Virus record (IMG/VR): IMGVR_UViG_3300019093_000054
Coordinates: 1-26,248 of that record
From: a virus
Direction: 5' to 3' (one strand)
DNA: 26,248 nt
Position numbers and translations under genes: made by a program. A model generated the notes under the pieces. The model was not told where the DNA came from. It saw nothing but the letters and a program-made list of their open reading frames with translations, and searched no databases. Positions 1 through 10,700 of this stretch are shown here, one piece after another. Every line of letters starts with the position of its first letter. Position 1 is the stretch's first letter.

Positions 1-99
1 ACCCTGCACGTACAGGTTTCCTACATCATCTGCAGGTGGTTGTTGATTCTCTGGGGTAGTATCTTGCATGTTTTCGTCCGTTGTTTCGTTATTTATCAT
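1..99 (-). CDS. Partial CDS, unknown protein (N-terminal 33 codons)
   Basis: An open frame on the minus strand begins with ATG at 99-97 and runs off the left edge of the window without a stop. The 33 visible residues are polar and acidic (MINNETTDENMQDTTPEN, then a QQPP stretch), with no signal peptide or membrane segment. The start lies 6 bp after the stop of the collar-domain gene, which fits the tight spacing of the block and is the main reason to call it. The ribosome site is weak: only AAAGA about 9 bases upstream. A second in-frame ATG at codon 11 is an alternative start. I do not recognise the family. By position it could be another tail, fibre-associated or neck gene. Confidence 0.5.
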   Translation of the reverse strand, partial: MINNETTDENMQDTTPENQQPPADDVGNLYVQG

Positions 100-105
100 G
101 GTTTT

Positions 106-1722
106 TTAGGTCTTTATTATGAAGTTGATACCCAAGTAAGGCGGCAAGTTTAGATCTGTGCCGGGGCCTAGACTGCCGCCGCTGAGATTTTTGCCAGAAT
201 CTGAAGTGCCAGTCACGCTATGGGAGTGAAATCTATTTTGATTCATACCGCCTGTGACCGGGGGTGGACCGCTGTAATTTAGACGAGCAGCCGTATTTGT
301 GCCACCCGACGGACCGGCCCAGGTCTCGTTGTGATTATGGTCAAGGTCTACTAAATTGGTACTTCCAGTGAATTCATGATTATGAGACACTGCTACAGCA
401 TCCTTACTGCCGCCGGTGGAACCAATGGCAACTGAACTACCAGGACCGTAGGGCATACGATTTGTAAAATTTGGGACATTGAATGTTGTGCTATTATCAC
501 CCACACCAAACGTTGTACTGATTACTAAAAACAGTGACGCAAAGGTTGTCCTGCTGACTGCGCCGCCATTGCATATCAAATACCCACTTGGAGCACTGGT
601 TCCAGGCCACATTAAAACAGTACCAGTAGGCACTGCCGATGCCAATGCAGTGGTTACAAAAGATGTAGTGGCCACTGCTGTGTTGGACGTACCAGCCGAT
701 TGTGTCGTGGCCAATGTATTAGGTGGCAAATTAACTGTGCCCGTAAATGTAGGGCTATCGATATTTGCTTTTAAATTCAACGCAGACAGTGTGGGTGCGC
801 TGACCGGTTTGCTGGCATCGTTGGTGTTGTCGACTAGACCCAATCCTACCATGAGTTTGGTGATGCCATTGACATTGCCACTGAATGTCGGATTGTTCAA
901 CGGAGCTTTAGAGGTCAATAGATAATTAACTCTGTTGGCCAAACCAACGTTGGCTTCGTTGACAAATTCTGTTGTGGCCAATTTGCTGTTGTTGGTTCCA
1001 GGTGGTTGAGTGGTTGCCACTGTGCCTTCTGGAAACGTGGGCAATCCTGTGAAATTTGGACTGTTTAAATCTGCTTTTGCTGTTGCAAAACTTTTGACCC
1101 ACGCTGTGGTTGCCACCTGTGTGTCATTGCTTTCAGGTATGGGTGTGGGAGTTTTTATGTAACCACCAACATTGACATTGCCACCGATGCCCACCCCGCC
1201 AGCGATCACCAATGCACCAGTGGTGGTGTTATTCGAAGATGTTGAGTTTGAAAATTCAACGTTTCCGGTCGCTGTCAATCCTATAAGAGAACCAACACTG
1301 GTTATACTGGTCTGTGCGGGTGTTTTTATGTTGCCATAGATGTCTTTGAAAATTCCTGTGTTTGCTTGTATCTGTATGCCAGCAACATTGCCTACTGTGA
1401 TATTACCTGCGACTACCAAATTGCCCAGCGTACCTGTTCGTGTTATTCCCAGTTGGGTAGCCACCGATAGTGTGCCATAAACATTACCAGTAACAATTAA
1501 ACTGTTCGAATATACATTGCCACTTGTGTTTAAATTTGCTGGGTAAGCAATATTTCCAATAGTAATATTACCGGCAGAATTCAAAAAAGCCAAACTAGTT
1601 ACATAGTCTTTGATAGATGTGCCATATATTTTATATGTGACGTTGGCTGTTTCTATAGGCAACTGAGATGCATCATACAATGATGTTGTTAATGGTAATT
1701 GACCTATTTGTATATCTGACAT
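106..1722 (-). CDS. Tail fibre/adhesin with phage collar domain (gp12-like)
   Basis: This 538-residue protein is probably a receptor-binding short tail fibre attached to the baseplate. Residues 1-50 (MSDIQIGQLPLTTSLYDASQ) look like a baseplate-attachment segment. Residues 50-195 are Gly/Asn/Val-rich beta repeats (GNITIGN, GNVYG, GNITVGN). Residues about 200-360 hold repeats of the tail-fibre type (KADLNSPNFTG, LATTEFV, NIDSPTFTGTVNLP). Residues about 365-425 match the phage collar domain (PTGTVLMWPGTSAPSGYLIC, then FNVPNFTNRMPYG), as in T4 gp12 and microcystin-dependent-protein-like proteins. The tail carries three HxH motifs (H447/H449, H462/H464, H499/H501), like the metal-binding HxH pairs of T4 fibres. 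The start has an AAGGA site 10 bases upstream and a weak late-promoter-like sequence before it. Naming it gp12 is inference; the collar domain itself is clear. Confidence 0.8.
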   Translation of the reverse strand: MSDIQIGQLPLTTSLYDASQLPIETANVTYKIYGTSIKDYVTSLAFLNSAGNITIGNIAYPANLNTSGNVYSNSLIVTGNVYGTLSVATQLGITRTGTLGNLVVAGNITVGNVAGIQIQANTGIFKDIYGNIKTPAQTSITSVGSLIGLTATGNVEFSNSTSSNNTTTGALVIAGGVGIGGNVNVGGYIKTPTPIPESNDTQVATTAWVKSFATAKADLNSPNFTGLPTFPEGTVATTQPPGTNNSKLATTEFVNEANVGLANRVNYLLTSKAPLNNPTFSGNVNGITKLMVGLGLVDNTNDASKPVSAPTLSALNLKANIDSPTFTGTVNLPPNTLATTQSAGTSNTAVATTSFVTTALASAVPTGTVLMWPGTSAPSGYLICNGGAVSRTTFASLFLVISTTFGVGDNSTTFNVPNFTNRMPYGPGSSVAIGSTGGSKDAVAVSHNHEFTGSTNLVDLDHNHNETWAGPSGGTNTAARLNYSGPPPVTGGMNQNRFHSHSVTGTSDSGKNLSGGSLGPGTDLNLPPYLGINFIIKT

Positions 1723-1738
1723 TTTGCTTGTTCCTTTT

Positions 1739-1750
1739 TAGTATTTACCC
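1739..1750 (-). promoter_or_regulatory. Possible weak late promoter upstream of collar gene
   Basis: The minus strand reads GGGTAAATACTA in the 29-bp gap before the collar-domain gene. It matches the T4 late consensus TATAAATACTATT at TAAATACTA but has G in place of the A just before TAAATA. The same ten bases, GGGTAAATAC, occur upstream of gp25. The distance from motif to start codon (about 20 bases) is like that at the two clearer late promoters. The missing A makes this a tentative call. Confidence 0.35.
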
Positions 1751-1751
1751 A

Positions 1752-4700
1752 TTATCCTGGTAGTCCTGCTGCCAGTCTAATCGCTATGGATTCGGGCGTT
1801 GAACTGTTTTCTAATCCAGCCAGTCTTTGTGTCACTGTTGTACTGATATTTGCACCGGAGTTACTGACAATTGGATTATGAAACTTGTCAACCAAGGGCA
1901 CAACTACATTGCCTGTGGGTGCATTTATCCAAGTGGTCAAGTGTACATTACCAGCCAATCTTTGTGGCTCGCTAGAATCAACCACGCGACTTCCTGCAAC
2001 GTGAACTAAGCGAGCACCAGTTCCGTCAACACCGCGACGAATTTGACTCAGCGTATTGGTTGCCAAATTGCGACCATAATAGGTAATTTTTTCACCATTG
2101 ATAAACACCACACCAGGCAATAGTGTGTCTATGCCCGGGGGTGGCAGTGCTGATGCATTGGCAACGCGAATGGTTGTATCAGTTATATTCAAATTACTGG
2201 TCAATACAGTTATGTTGGTCGGACTAATGGTATAGTATTCGGGCCATGAATTTTTACGTACACCAACCACTGTTACTGCTTGATCAACATCATTGACATA
2301 GATGGATCTATCATCAGCAACAACAAATCCATAACGATCTATTCCATGTTGGTAGTAGTCATACACAGGGATTCGATCGCTGGTGATTGACGCAACACCT
2401 GGACCAAATGCCACTGCTGTGTTGGCCAGCGGATTCGCATGATCCAAATACACTTGCGAGATATATGTAGGTTCGGGATACACGTTGGCAACTGTGATGG
2501 TGTCAGACAATTCCAACATCAACTGTGTGGCCGAATCATTGTTCATGCCATGATAGATACGATATCCAACATTGGCAGTACCTGAATACATCTGTGTCCA
2601 CACTTCTATGTTCAAGTTGTCATACAGGCGTCCAGGTATCAACTCCTCTGGTGCATGACTGCTGTATTGATCCACATAAGCACCACCAGTGACATTGATA
2701 TCCTCAGGCCGGGTACCTAGTGCTGTATCAAGATACGAGCTTTGAATAATCGAATCCATGTCCAACGGATTGTTTTCGTTGTAGTAGGTCAATGTGATTG
2801 GTGTTCCGGCATTTTCGTCAATCACAGTTATTGCAACATTGGCAGACTCTGCAGGAATAGCAGAATCGTAGTATATAAAAGCCCGATCGTCTTGTATTTG
2901 ATTGATGGTCCACTTGCGGTTATTGGTAACAACATTGCCATACAGGGCTGATCCCGAAACGGCTGCACCCGATACTTCGATGGTTTGTCCGGCTGCAAGG
3001 TCCACCTTGTCAAAATTGAATTTACCAATATCGGTGGTATAGATGGTGCTGTTGCCAGCAAAGAATCGAAGCACGTTGCTGGTGACACTTACTTTCTGAT
3101 CGTATTTTATGCCAGAGACTTTTACGCCTGGATAACCAATGCCAGTGTATAATTGTTCTAGGTCCCTAGCAGGCATACCCGAGCCCGGAGTGTAATAACC
3201 AATAGTTCTATCGTTGGCATTGTCAAATTCATTGGCAGCAACTTTGACATACTGTGTATAGTCAAATATATTACCGGCCAGAACTGTGGCCACATTCGCT
3301 CTGTATACTTTATCAGAATCATTGTCTCCGTCGTAACGAACAGTGTCTCCAAGATAATATACAGTATTTGGAGCCCAATCAACTATGTTCGAAGTGTAGT
3401 TGATTCTATCAAATTTGATGGTGCTACTGATACTTCGAATAGTATTGTAATTGTTTGCTGTGTCAATCTTGTAGTACACATTGTGCATTCTGGCAATAGC
3501 TCGAGCATTGCCTTCGATTACAACATTGGGTCGAGTGATGTATCCTGTTCCAGGATTTGTAACAGTGACTGAACGAACAGTGCCATTTCCAGTCCAGATG
3601 TTGGCCGTTGCTTTGGCGCCACTGCCACCACCACCTGTGATAGTAACATTGGGCACAGAGGTATAGTTGCCACCAAAGTTGTACACTTTGATACTGCTGA
3701 CCTGGTATTTGTAGTTGTTGTACCAATTTGAATATTCTGCTCTCAGTGCTGTTGGTAAACTGGCCATGAAATCAGGATCTTCAATATTGCTCACAGTGGG
3801 ACTATGATATGTTTTGGTGCTTGAATCATATCGACTGGGCAAATCAAAGTCAGTGATATTGCCATTGAACAAATCATCTCCGGTATAGTCAAGCAAGTAT
3901 TCTCTTATCTGTGTACGATAAGGTTTGACTTCGTTGATGTAATCCTGATAGTATGTTTGATTATCTCGAATATAACTTGGGTACTGATCAAGTTTTCTAA
4001 TCTTGTGTAATACGCTAATGAAACTGGTTTTAAAAATCCAGTCTGTAGATTTTTGCTCACTCAACAAATAGTTGACCAACACAAAGAATAATTTATTAAA
4101 TTCTGCATCAAGATATTTGACAAAAATATCGCTTTGGATGGCGGCAAAGATATTTCGTATTTCTTCCACTGGATGTTCATCAAATCGGTTGGTATCAAAA
4201 TCTCCAGAGCCAAACGCAGTGTTGTTGACAGTTGGGTCATACAATGCTGAACTAATTTGTATTGTGCCGTTATGTAATCCAACCAGCGTGGTAGATTTAT
4301 CGGCATTTGCACGATAATATGCGTATCGTCCCGAACCATCATTGTTGACCAATACGATATCATCAGCAACCAATTGTGCGCGAATTGTTTCTAGTTCAGC
4401 CAAGGTCTGAACTGTCCAATTGGTTTCCTGACTGGCATTAAATGTATTATCGTACCAATCCACTAGATCAATATATTGATCAGTACGATATGTCTGCACT
4501 CTTTGTAGTACAAATTCTTTGTCAGCATCCAACACATAGATTGCCCAAAGTCCATTGTATTGTGTGTCTGCTGTCACTAGAATCTTGTATCCAACAGGCA
4601 ATACTGTTTTATCAACATAGGCAAGATCTTCATAGTTTGATGTTTTGAAATCCCAGGCACCTGAATTATCCGATGGGTATTCGGCGTTGGTGTAGAATTT

Positions 4701-7700
4701 CTGTGTATCAAATTCCAGTACTATGGGGTATTGAATCATGACCTGGTTACAATAATCCACAAAGGCCCGCAACGCAGAGAAACGATTCTTAAACACCGAC
4801 TGCATGGGTCTTGATTCGATACCAATCTGTTGATTGGTTGGCAACTTGGGATTTGGTACCAAACGATAATCTGCAGTTTCTCCAACAAGGCTATCTATGA
4901 TTTTGTTTATGATCTTGGCGGGTATTACACTTGCGGCTGTGTTTTCTTTTATCAACTCATATTCGCTATGAATAATATTTTCATTGGGGACAACACTATA
5001 TGCAATTTGTAATATGGCATCAGTGTCAGAAATATAATGATTGATGTTGTACAAATTAAATGCGTCTGCACGAATTGCGGCCGCATATGAAACGCCAGAA
5101 TTTTGCGGATTTTCAATGATATTTGCCACATCGGCAGCTGTCTTTGTTTTGTTGGCTGCAAACGGATCTGATGTATTTTTGTTCACTACCCAAAAATAAT
5201 ATTTGTTGACAATTACGCCAGTGGCATTGTCAACATTGTAGGACAAAGAATATGTGCTGTTGTCGTTGAACTTGGGTGTACCTGAACCAGTGTAACTGGC
5301 AGGCGGCAGCGAGCTTTCGACCCATTCACATACTTCTATGGTGCTACCAGGAAACAGTTTGCCCCAGTTCTTGCTTCTATAAACCAAGGTGTCTTGTTCG
5401 TAGTCAATGTAACGACAAGCATCAAGATTCCACCATAGTTGACCCACTTGTTCTGCACCCCAGGCAGCAGTGGTTCCCACATAGTTAAATGTAAAAGGAG
5501 TTCTAACACTGTCTTCGGCTGTCTGTGGTTGAAAAGTGTCAATGACTGGGTTTGATTGATTGTACTTGGCCGGATCGTAGCTGGTGATGTAATCTAGTTC
5601 TTGCTCGGCGATGCCCAATATCTTGCCTTTGGCAGGATCAATTATGTCTAAATTTGTTTGTATCTCGTTGGTCTTTTTGTTGTACACAAACATTTTATTT
5701 AGATTGGCAGTATCAACCTTGGCATTGTGCTGTCTGATCAGTTGCCATGATGGTTTGTTGCCATTGTTGACGTAAGAATACACTTCGCCAGCATCTAGCA
5801 CCATGCGACTATCTCGGTCGGCGCCAATAATTAATAATCCGCCAACAGCATCTATACTTGCACCAAAGTTTGCGCCAGATTCTGCATAATCTGAAATTAT
5901 TTCTTCAACAGAAATAAATTGCCCAGGAGTTGTAACATTGTCGGGTGTGGTGGCAATATAGTCAAATACAAATACTGCCCCCGAAGCTGGGGTTACATTT
6001 AACAGTCGAGTTGAATCTTGATCTAGTGTGGTATCGCCTTGATCCATTGTTTGAAGTTCTGTTGCTGTTGCGCCGGAGCTACCAACAAATACTGTGTTGG
6101 CTGTGTCAGATACTTTGACTGTTGTGCCAAAGCGTTGTGTATTGTCTGTGTTCGGATGTTCGATGGCCTGAGTAAATGCATACACCTCAAGCCCTAGATC
6201 TGCCAATGGATGTGTGCCGCTGCCGGGTAAAATATCCAGGCGTTTATTGGCAACAGCAACCGTCGAGTTGATCACCAAATGCCCATTGACTACCAAGGCA
6301 GCAATGCCCGGAATACGTGTCGCATTGATATCAGTGGCCACACTGGTCACTGTGGTGCCTGTGAATACCACTTCAATACCATTGATAAAAATACTGTTGC
6401 CCAACGTCACAGTTGGATTGGCTGCTGAGCCAGTTATGGTTCCATATACTCGACCTTGGTTCACATACCTGTATACACGACCAGCATAGTACTGAGGTCG
6501 TGTATAGTAGGGTGCGCCAACATACACTGAACAATTTAAATTGCAAATGTCAACAGCATATCCAAAACGTGCTTGGTTACTGACGTTGTCAAGTCCCAGT
6601 ACTTTTACCAAATTAAAAGAATTTATTTCAACTTGTACCAGGCTTCCTCTTGTGGGAGCCTGAACAAATTGTACACTATTACCATTAACAAAATAGTTTC
6701 CAACAAAGGTTTGCTCAACACCATCAACAGTTACAATCAAATCCTCATATGGGGTTGGCAAAGATCTACGTGGTGTAAATGTATTGCGGGTGCCGTCACC
6801 AATGAATGATTCTACAATTCTTTGATGTACTGTGGTGATACCAGCCAATTGTGTCCCAGCAACAAGAGCACGTGGATCCCCCACAACAATTTCTCTACCA
6901 TCAGTGGTTGTCTTAATTGACGATCCCCATTGATCATAAGTTACTCCAGACGCCGCAGGAGGAGTCAACGTGGCTATTAGTTTATAAGCCTGAGCCTGTT
7001 TAAACGTTATAGTGACATCATTAACTGGTTCAACAAATGTTACCACATTGCCAGCAAGAGTAAAATCCACATTGGCCACATAGGTATGATTGTCTCCGGT
7101 TACCACCAGAGTATCGATACTGATCGGGGTAAAAGATAATGTGAATTCTACTGGAGCAACATAAATTCCAGTACCTGGATCTAGTGTCAAATCTATGTAA
7201 TCTTTTACATCAACTGAATAAATGCTTGTGGTCGGAGTAGTTACGCCGTACACATAGACCTTGTTGGCACCCGGAGCACCAACATAAATCCAACGATCGT
7301 CTTTGCTCATGCTGATGGACTGACCAAATAGATCATCAGCGGCACCATCAGGCGCCCGTAATATCTGAGCAAAGTTAGAACTCAATCCAGAGTTGTAATT
7401 GTATAGAAAAACCAACCCTTGGTTTGTCAGTGATCCAGGAGCACCTATTGCCAGTACATTGGTTCCTGAATCAATGCTGGTACCAAATTTTAAATTGCCT
7501 CCCACTGTTGAAAGTTTCACCAATGCTTTGATTGGATCACTTTCTAAGAACTGATTTGTGTTTTGATCTATAGAAAATGTTCTAACAACATCAGCATCAG
7601 TTGCTGACATACCGCTGGGTTGTCCTACCAGTAGTGTGCCGCCGTTGCGGCTTATTTTTACTGCGGTGCCGTAAAGACTATCACGTATATATTCTTTAGA

Positions 7701-10700
7701 AGCCAAGGTGACTATGGTATTGCTTTTCCACACATCAAACTTTTTGTATACAGACCAACGGCCTTCACCTTGGTCATTGTCTGCCCAAACAATATCGTTG
7801 GCTCTCCATTTGTCTAATGGCTCTTTGCTGATGATTCCCGAGCTGTTGTCAACCCTCATGGATTCTAATTGGAACAACAGTCCCGAGCCCGACACCGATG
7901 ATAATTTTTGTAGGGTGGCGGCATTTCTTGCTGCCACAACATAGAAAGTGTTTGACGTATCCAAATCAAACACTCTATAAAATCCATCAAAATCTGTGTC
8001 AAAATTTCTAATAGCAACAACATCACCTATGGCAAAATTGTGTGATCCATACGTGGTTACCAATGCCAGGCCATTGAGAGCGTAATTCATCTCAATCACA
8101 AAGTTATCGGTCTCATTTACTCGATAAACGTTCCAGTCGTCTACAAAATCCTTTGCCACCCAAATTTTGTATCCGGCACCAACATTGTACAAGATATTGT
8201 TTAGTGTTGTATATTCACGTATGTCAAACAGTGTTGCATCAACATCGGCCAAGTTCACGTACCCTGCAGTGATTGGAATGCCAATATCTTTGGGTGCAGT
8301 TTGATCTGTTAGCAAATTGGGATTGTAATAATTTGGACGATGATACAAATTTTCTGGTGTTATACCAATAATTTGATCTGGTACAGTGTCATTGGTATTT
8401 AACAATACCAATGTTTCCGGATCGCTGGTAAACACCTGCTCATCAAGCACAATTTCTACGAAATCGTTGCTGTCAGTGGCGCCATATTCGCCCACACGTA
8501 ACGCCCACTCTTCAAAAGTTTCAATACTGCTTTGAACGTTGTTTAAAGAAACTTGACTGAATGCATCAACAGCGTTACGAGTTCCTTTTTGTTTGATATA
8601 GCCTTGATAGAATTTGACCTGTGTTTCAATGTCTAGGCCTAGATCTGTTAGGTAACTGCGCTCGCGGAATCCAATCAAGCTATTGCTGAATTTGTTGAGC
8701 TGTAGATTCTGAGGTTGATTGTTGACGTCATAAAAATTATCAAACTCTTGTGCGCTATAACTCAAATTATTTAATAGACCAGTCTTGATTTGATTTTCTG
8801 CAATCTGCTTCCATTGACTGCTCAAAAACTCTGAAGTTCCAATGAGATTGGTCAATGCAACATAATAGTTATTTTTATATACTACTAGACTGCCTTTTCT
8901 ATAATCAGTGTTGGCAGTCCATGCATCAACAACGCCGTTGTTGTAGATGAAACCTGGAATATCTAATTGACCATTCCAAGAGCCGGTACGATTGCCCACC
9001 AGTTTTAATCTAAACTGACGATTGCCCAATTCAGGTTTGTAAATAATGTCGTTGAATAATGTTGCATTATCAAAGATTAGTGCGTGTTCATATTGAACAA
9101 CATTTAATTGTGCAAAGCCAATGGTCTGACCACTGTGTGCCTTTAGTTTGAATTGATTGCCGTATCGAATCACAGTGAACTGAGAATTCTTAATAACATT
9201 GCTGTCTTGATCCAGCAGTTTGCTACCATAGATATTGTTTTCAATATAGTCAACTGTGCCTGTGGTGTTTTCGATCACAATCTGATCAATGATTGGACTC
9301 AGTACCAGTAGGCTTCCAGATCTCCAACCTTGTTGACTCCAAGTCAAAAATTCACGGGCGCTCAATGTCCAGTCTTGTGTGGTGTTTAATAGATCGCTGT
9401 AGGCATCAAATCTCATGCCTTGACCGATTAGATAACGACCATAGCTGATCAAAAAGTCAACTACCTGTTGGCGTGTGTTGAATTCGTATCCATAGGGAAT
9501 ACGAATTTTGTAATTTTGAAAATCTTGATAGATGATGCCAACCGTTGATCCTACTTCAACACGTGCCGCATTGTTGTTGGCCAGGCTAGGAATAATTGTA
9601 AAGAACGGATTCTCAATGTCATAACCACTTATGGTCCAACCATTGCCACTGCGCTGTACAATCACAGCACTGTAATTGATCTTCTTGATCGGTGTCGATT
9701 TGTTTAGAAAGATTTCGTAGTTGTTGTCTGGAATAACAATACTTTGATTGGTACTGGTAGGAGAACTCTGTTCAGCAAGAATTTTGACATAGTTCTTGCC
9801 AGTAAAGCCTGCCAGTTTGTAACTTAATTGTACATTTAAACTGCTTAGATAGTTGACAATCTTGACACCAGGGGAGATACCTAGGCTGGTCAGATAATCA
9901 CCAATCCAGTTGATGTAGCCCACTGTGCGTTGACGAGTACCGCCGACTAGACCATTTATCTTGATTGCCGTTGGCGTAATTCTCTGTAGTGTATCAGCAA
10001 ATACAACTTGATTTAGGTATGGATTGACATTGTAGTTGTCCACATTCATTAGCGTACCAAAGTAGAATCCAGGGCGCATCAATGATATTATTTGTTGTAG
10101 AGCAAAAGGATAGTCACTGCTACGGCGCCAAGCATTTTCTGCTGGACCAATGTCACCCACTGAAAAACTGGCATTAGTTTTGATACTGCTGAAATTGGCA
10201 ACTAAAAATTTGTCTGGACTACGTAGATTTCCTGCATCATCAACCGGAATGATTCTTAATAGATTAGGTCTAGCAAATCGTGTGTCGTAGCGATCCTCGC
10301 CGTAAATGTAGCCTAGACTCAAGTCTGTCCACAATACCAAGTTACCCCCGGTATAGGGTGCGGCGCCGTAACGATTTTCCCACCAAGCAGGCTTCTCACT
10401 GAATCCTAACATTTCCCAAGGTGCTCGATGCGGACGATCTGTGTCATAGTAATACTTGAATACTGCTCGCCAGCTGCCAGGCAACTGTTTGCCGTCAATG
10501 ACATCATAAAAGTTTTTGTAATTCCAACTAAACGAATCATTGGAATTATAACTGTTATTGGTTGTATAGTTGACTCTGTTACTGCCAATCCATTTCAAGA
10601 ATGACGTTGTGAGTATGTTATTGAACTCGGTGAGATTATAATCTGTGACTCTAAAACGACCAGGTAGATAATCATACAGATCAATCAAGGTTGAATCATA

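Noticed and set aside
86-99. GATAAATAAC late-core match at the start of the leftmost gene
   Set aside because: The motif overlaps the ATG itself, so initiation would fall inside the coding region; not called as a promoter for this gene.
479-925. 148-codon plus-strand open frame
   Set aside because: It lies fully inside the collar-domain gene on the other strand; its Val/Leu/Pro-rich composition is what the antisense of Asn/Thr/Gly-rich repeats gives, and no ribosome site or family match is visible.
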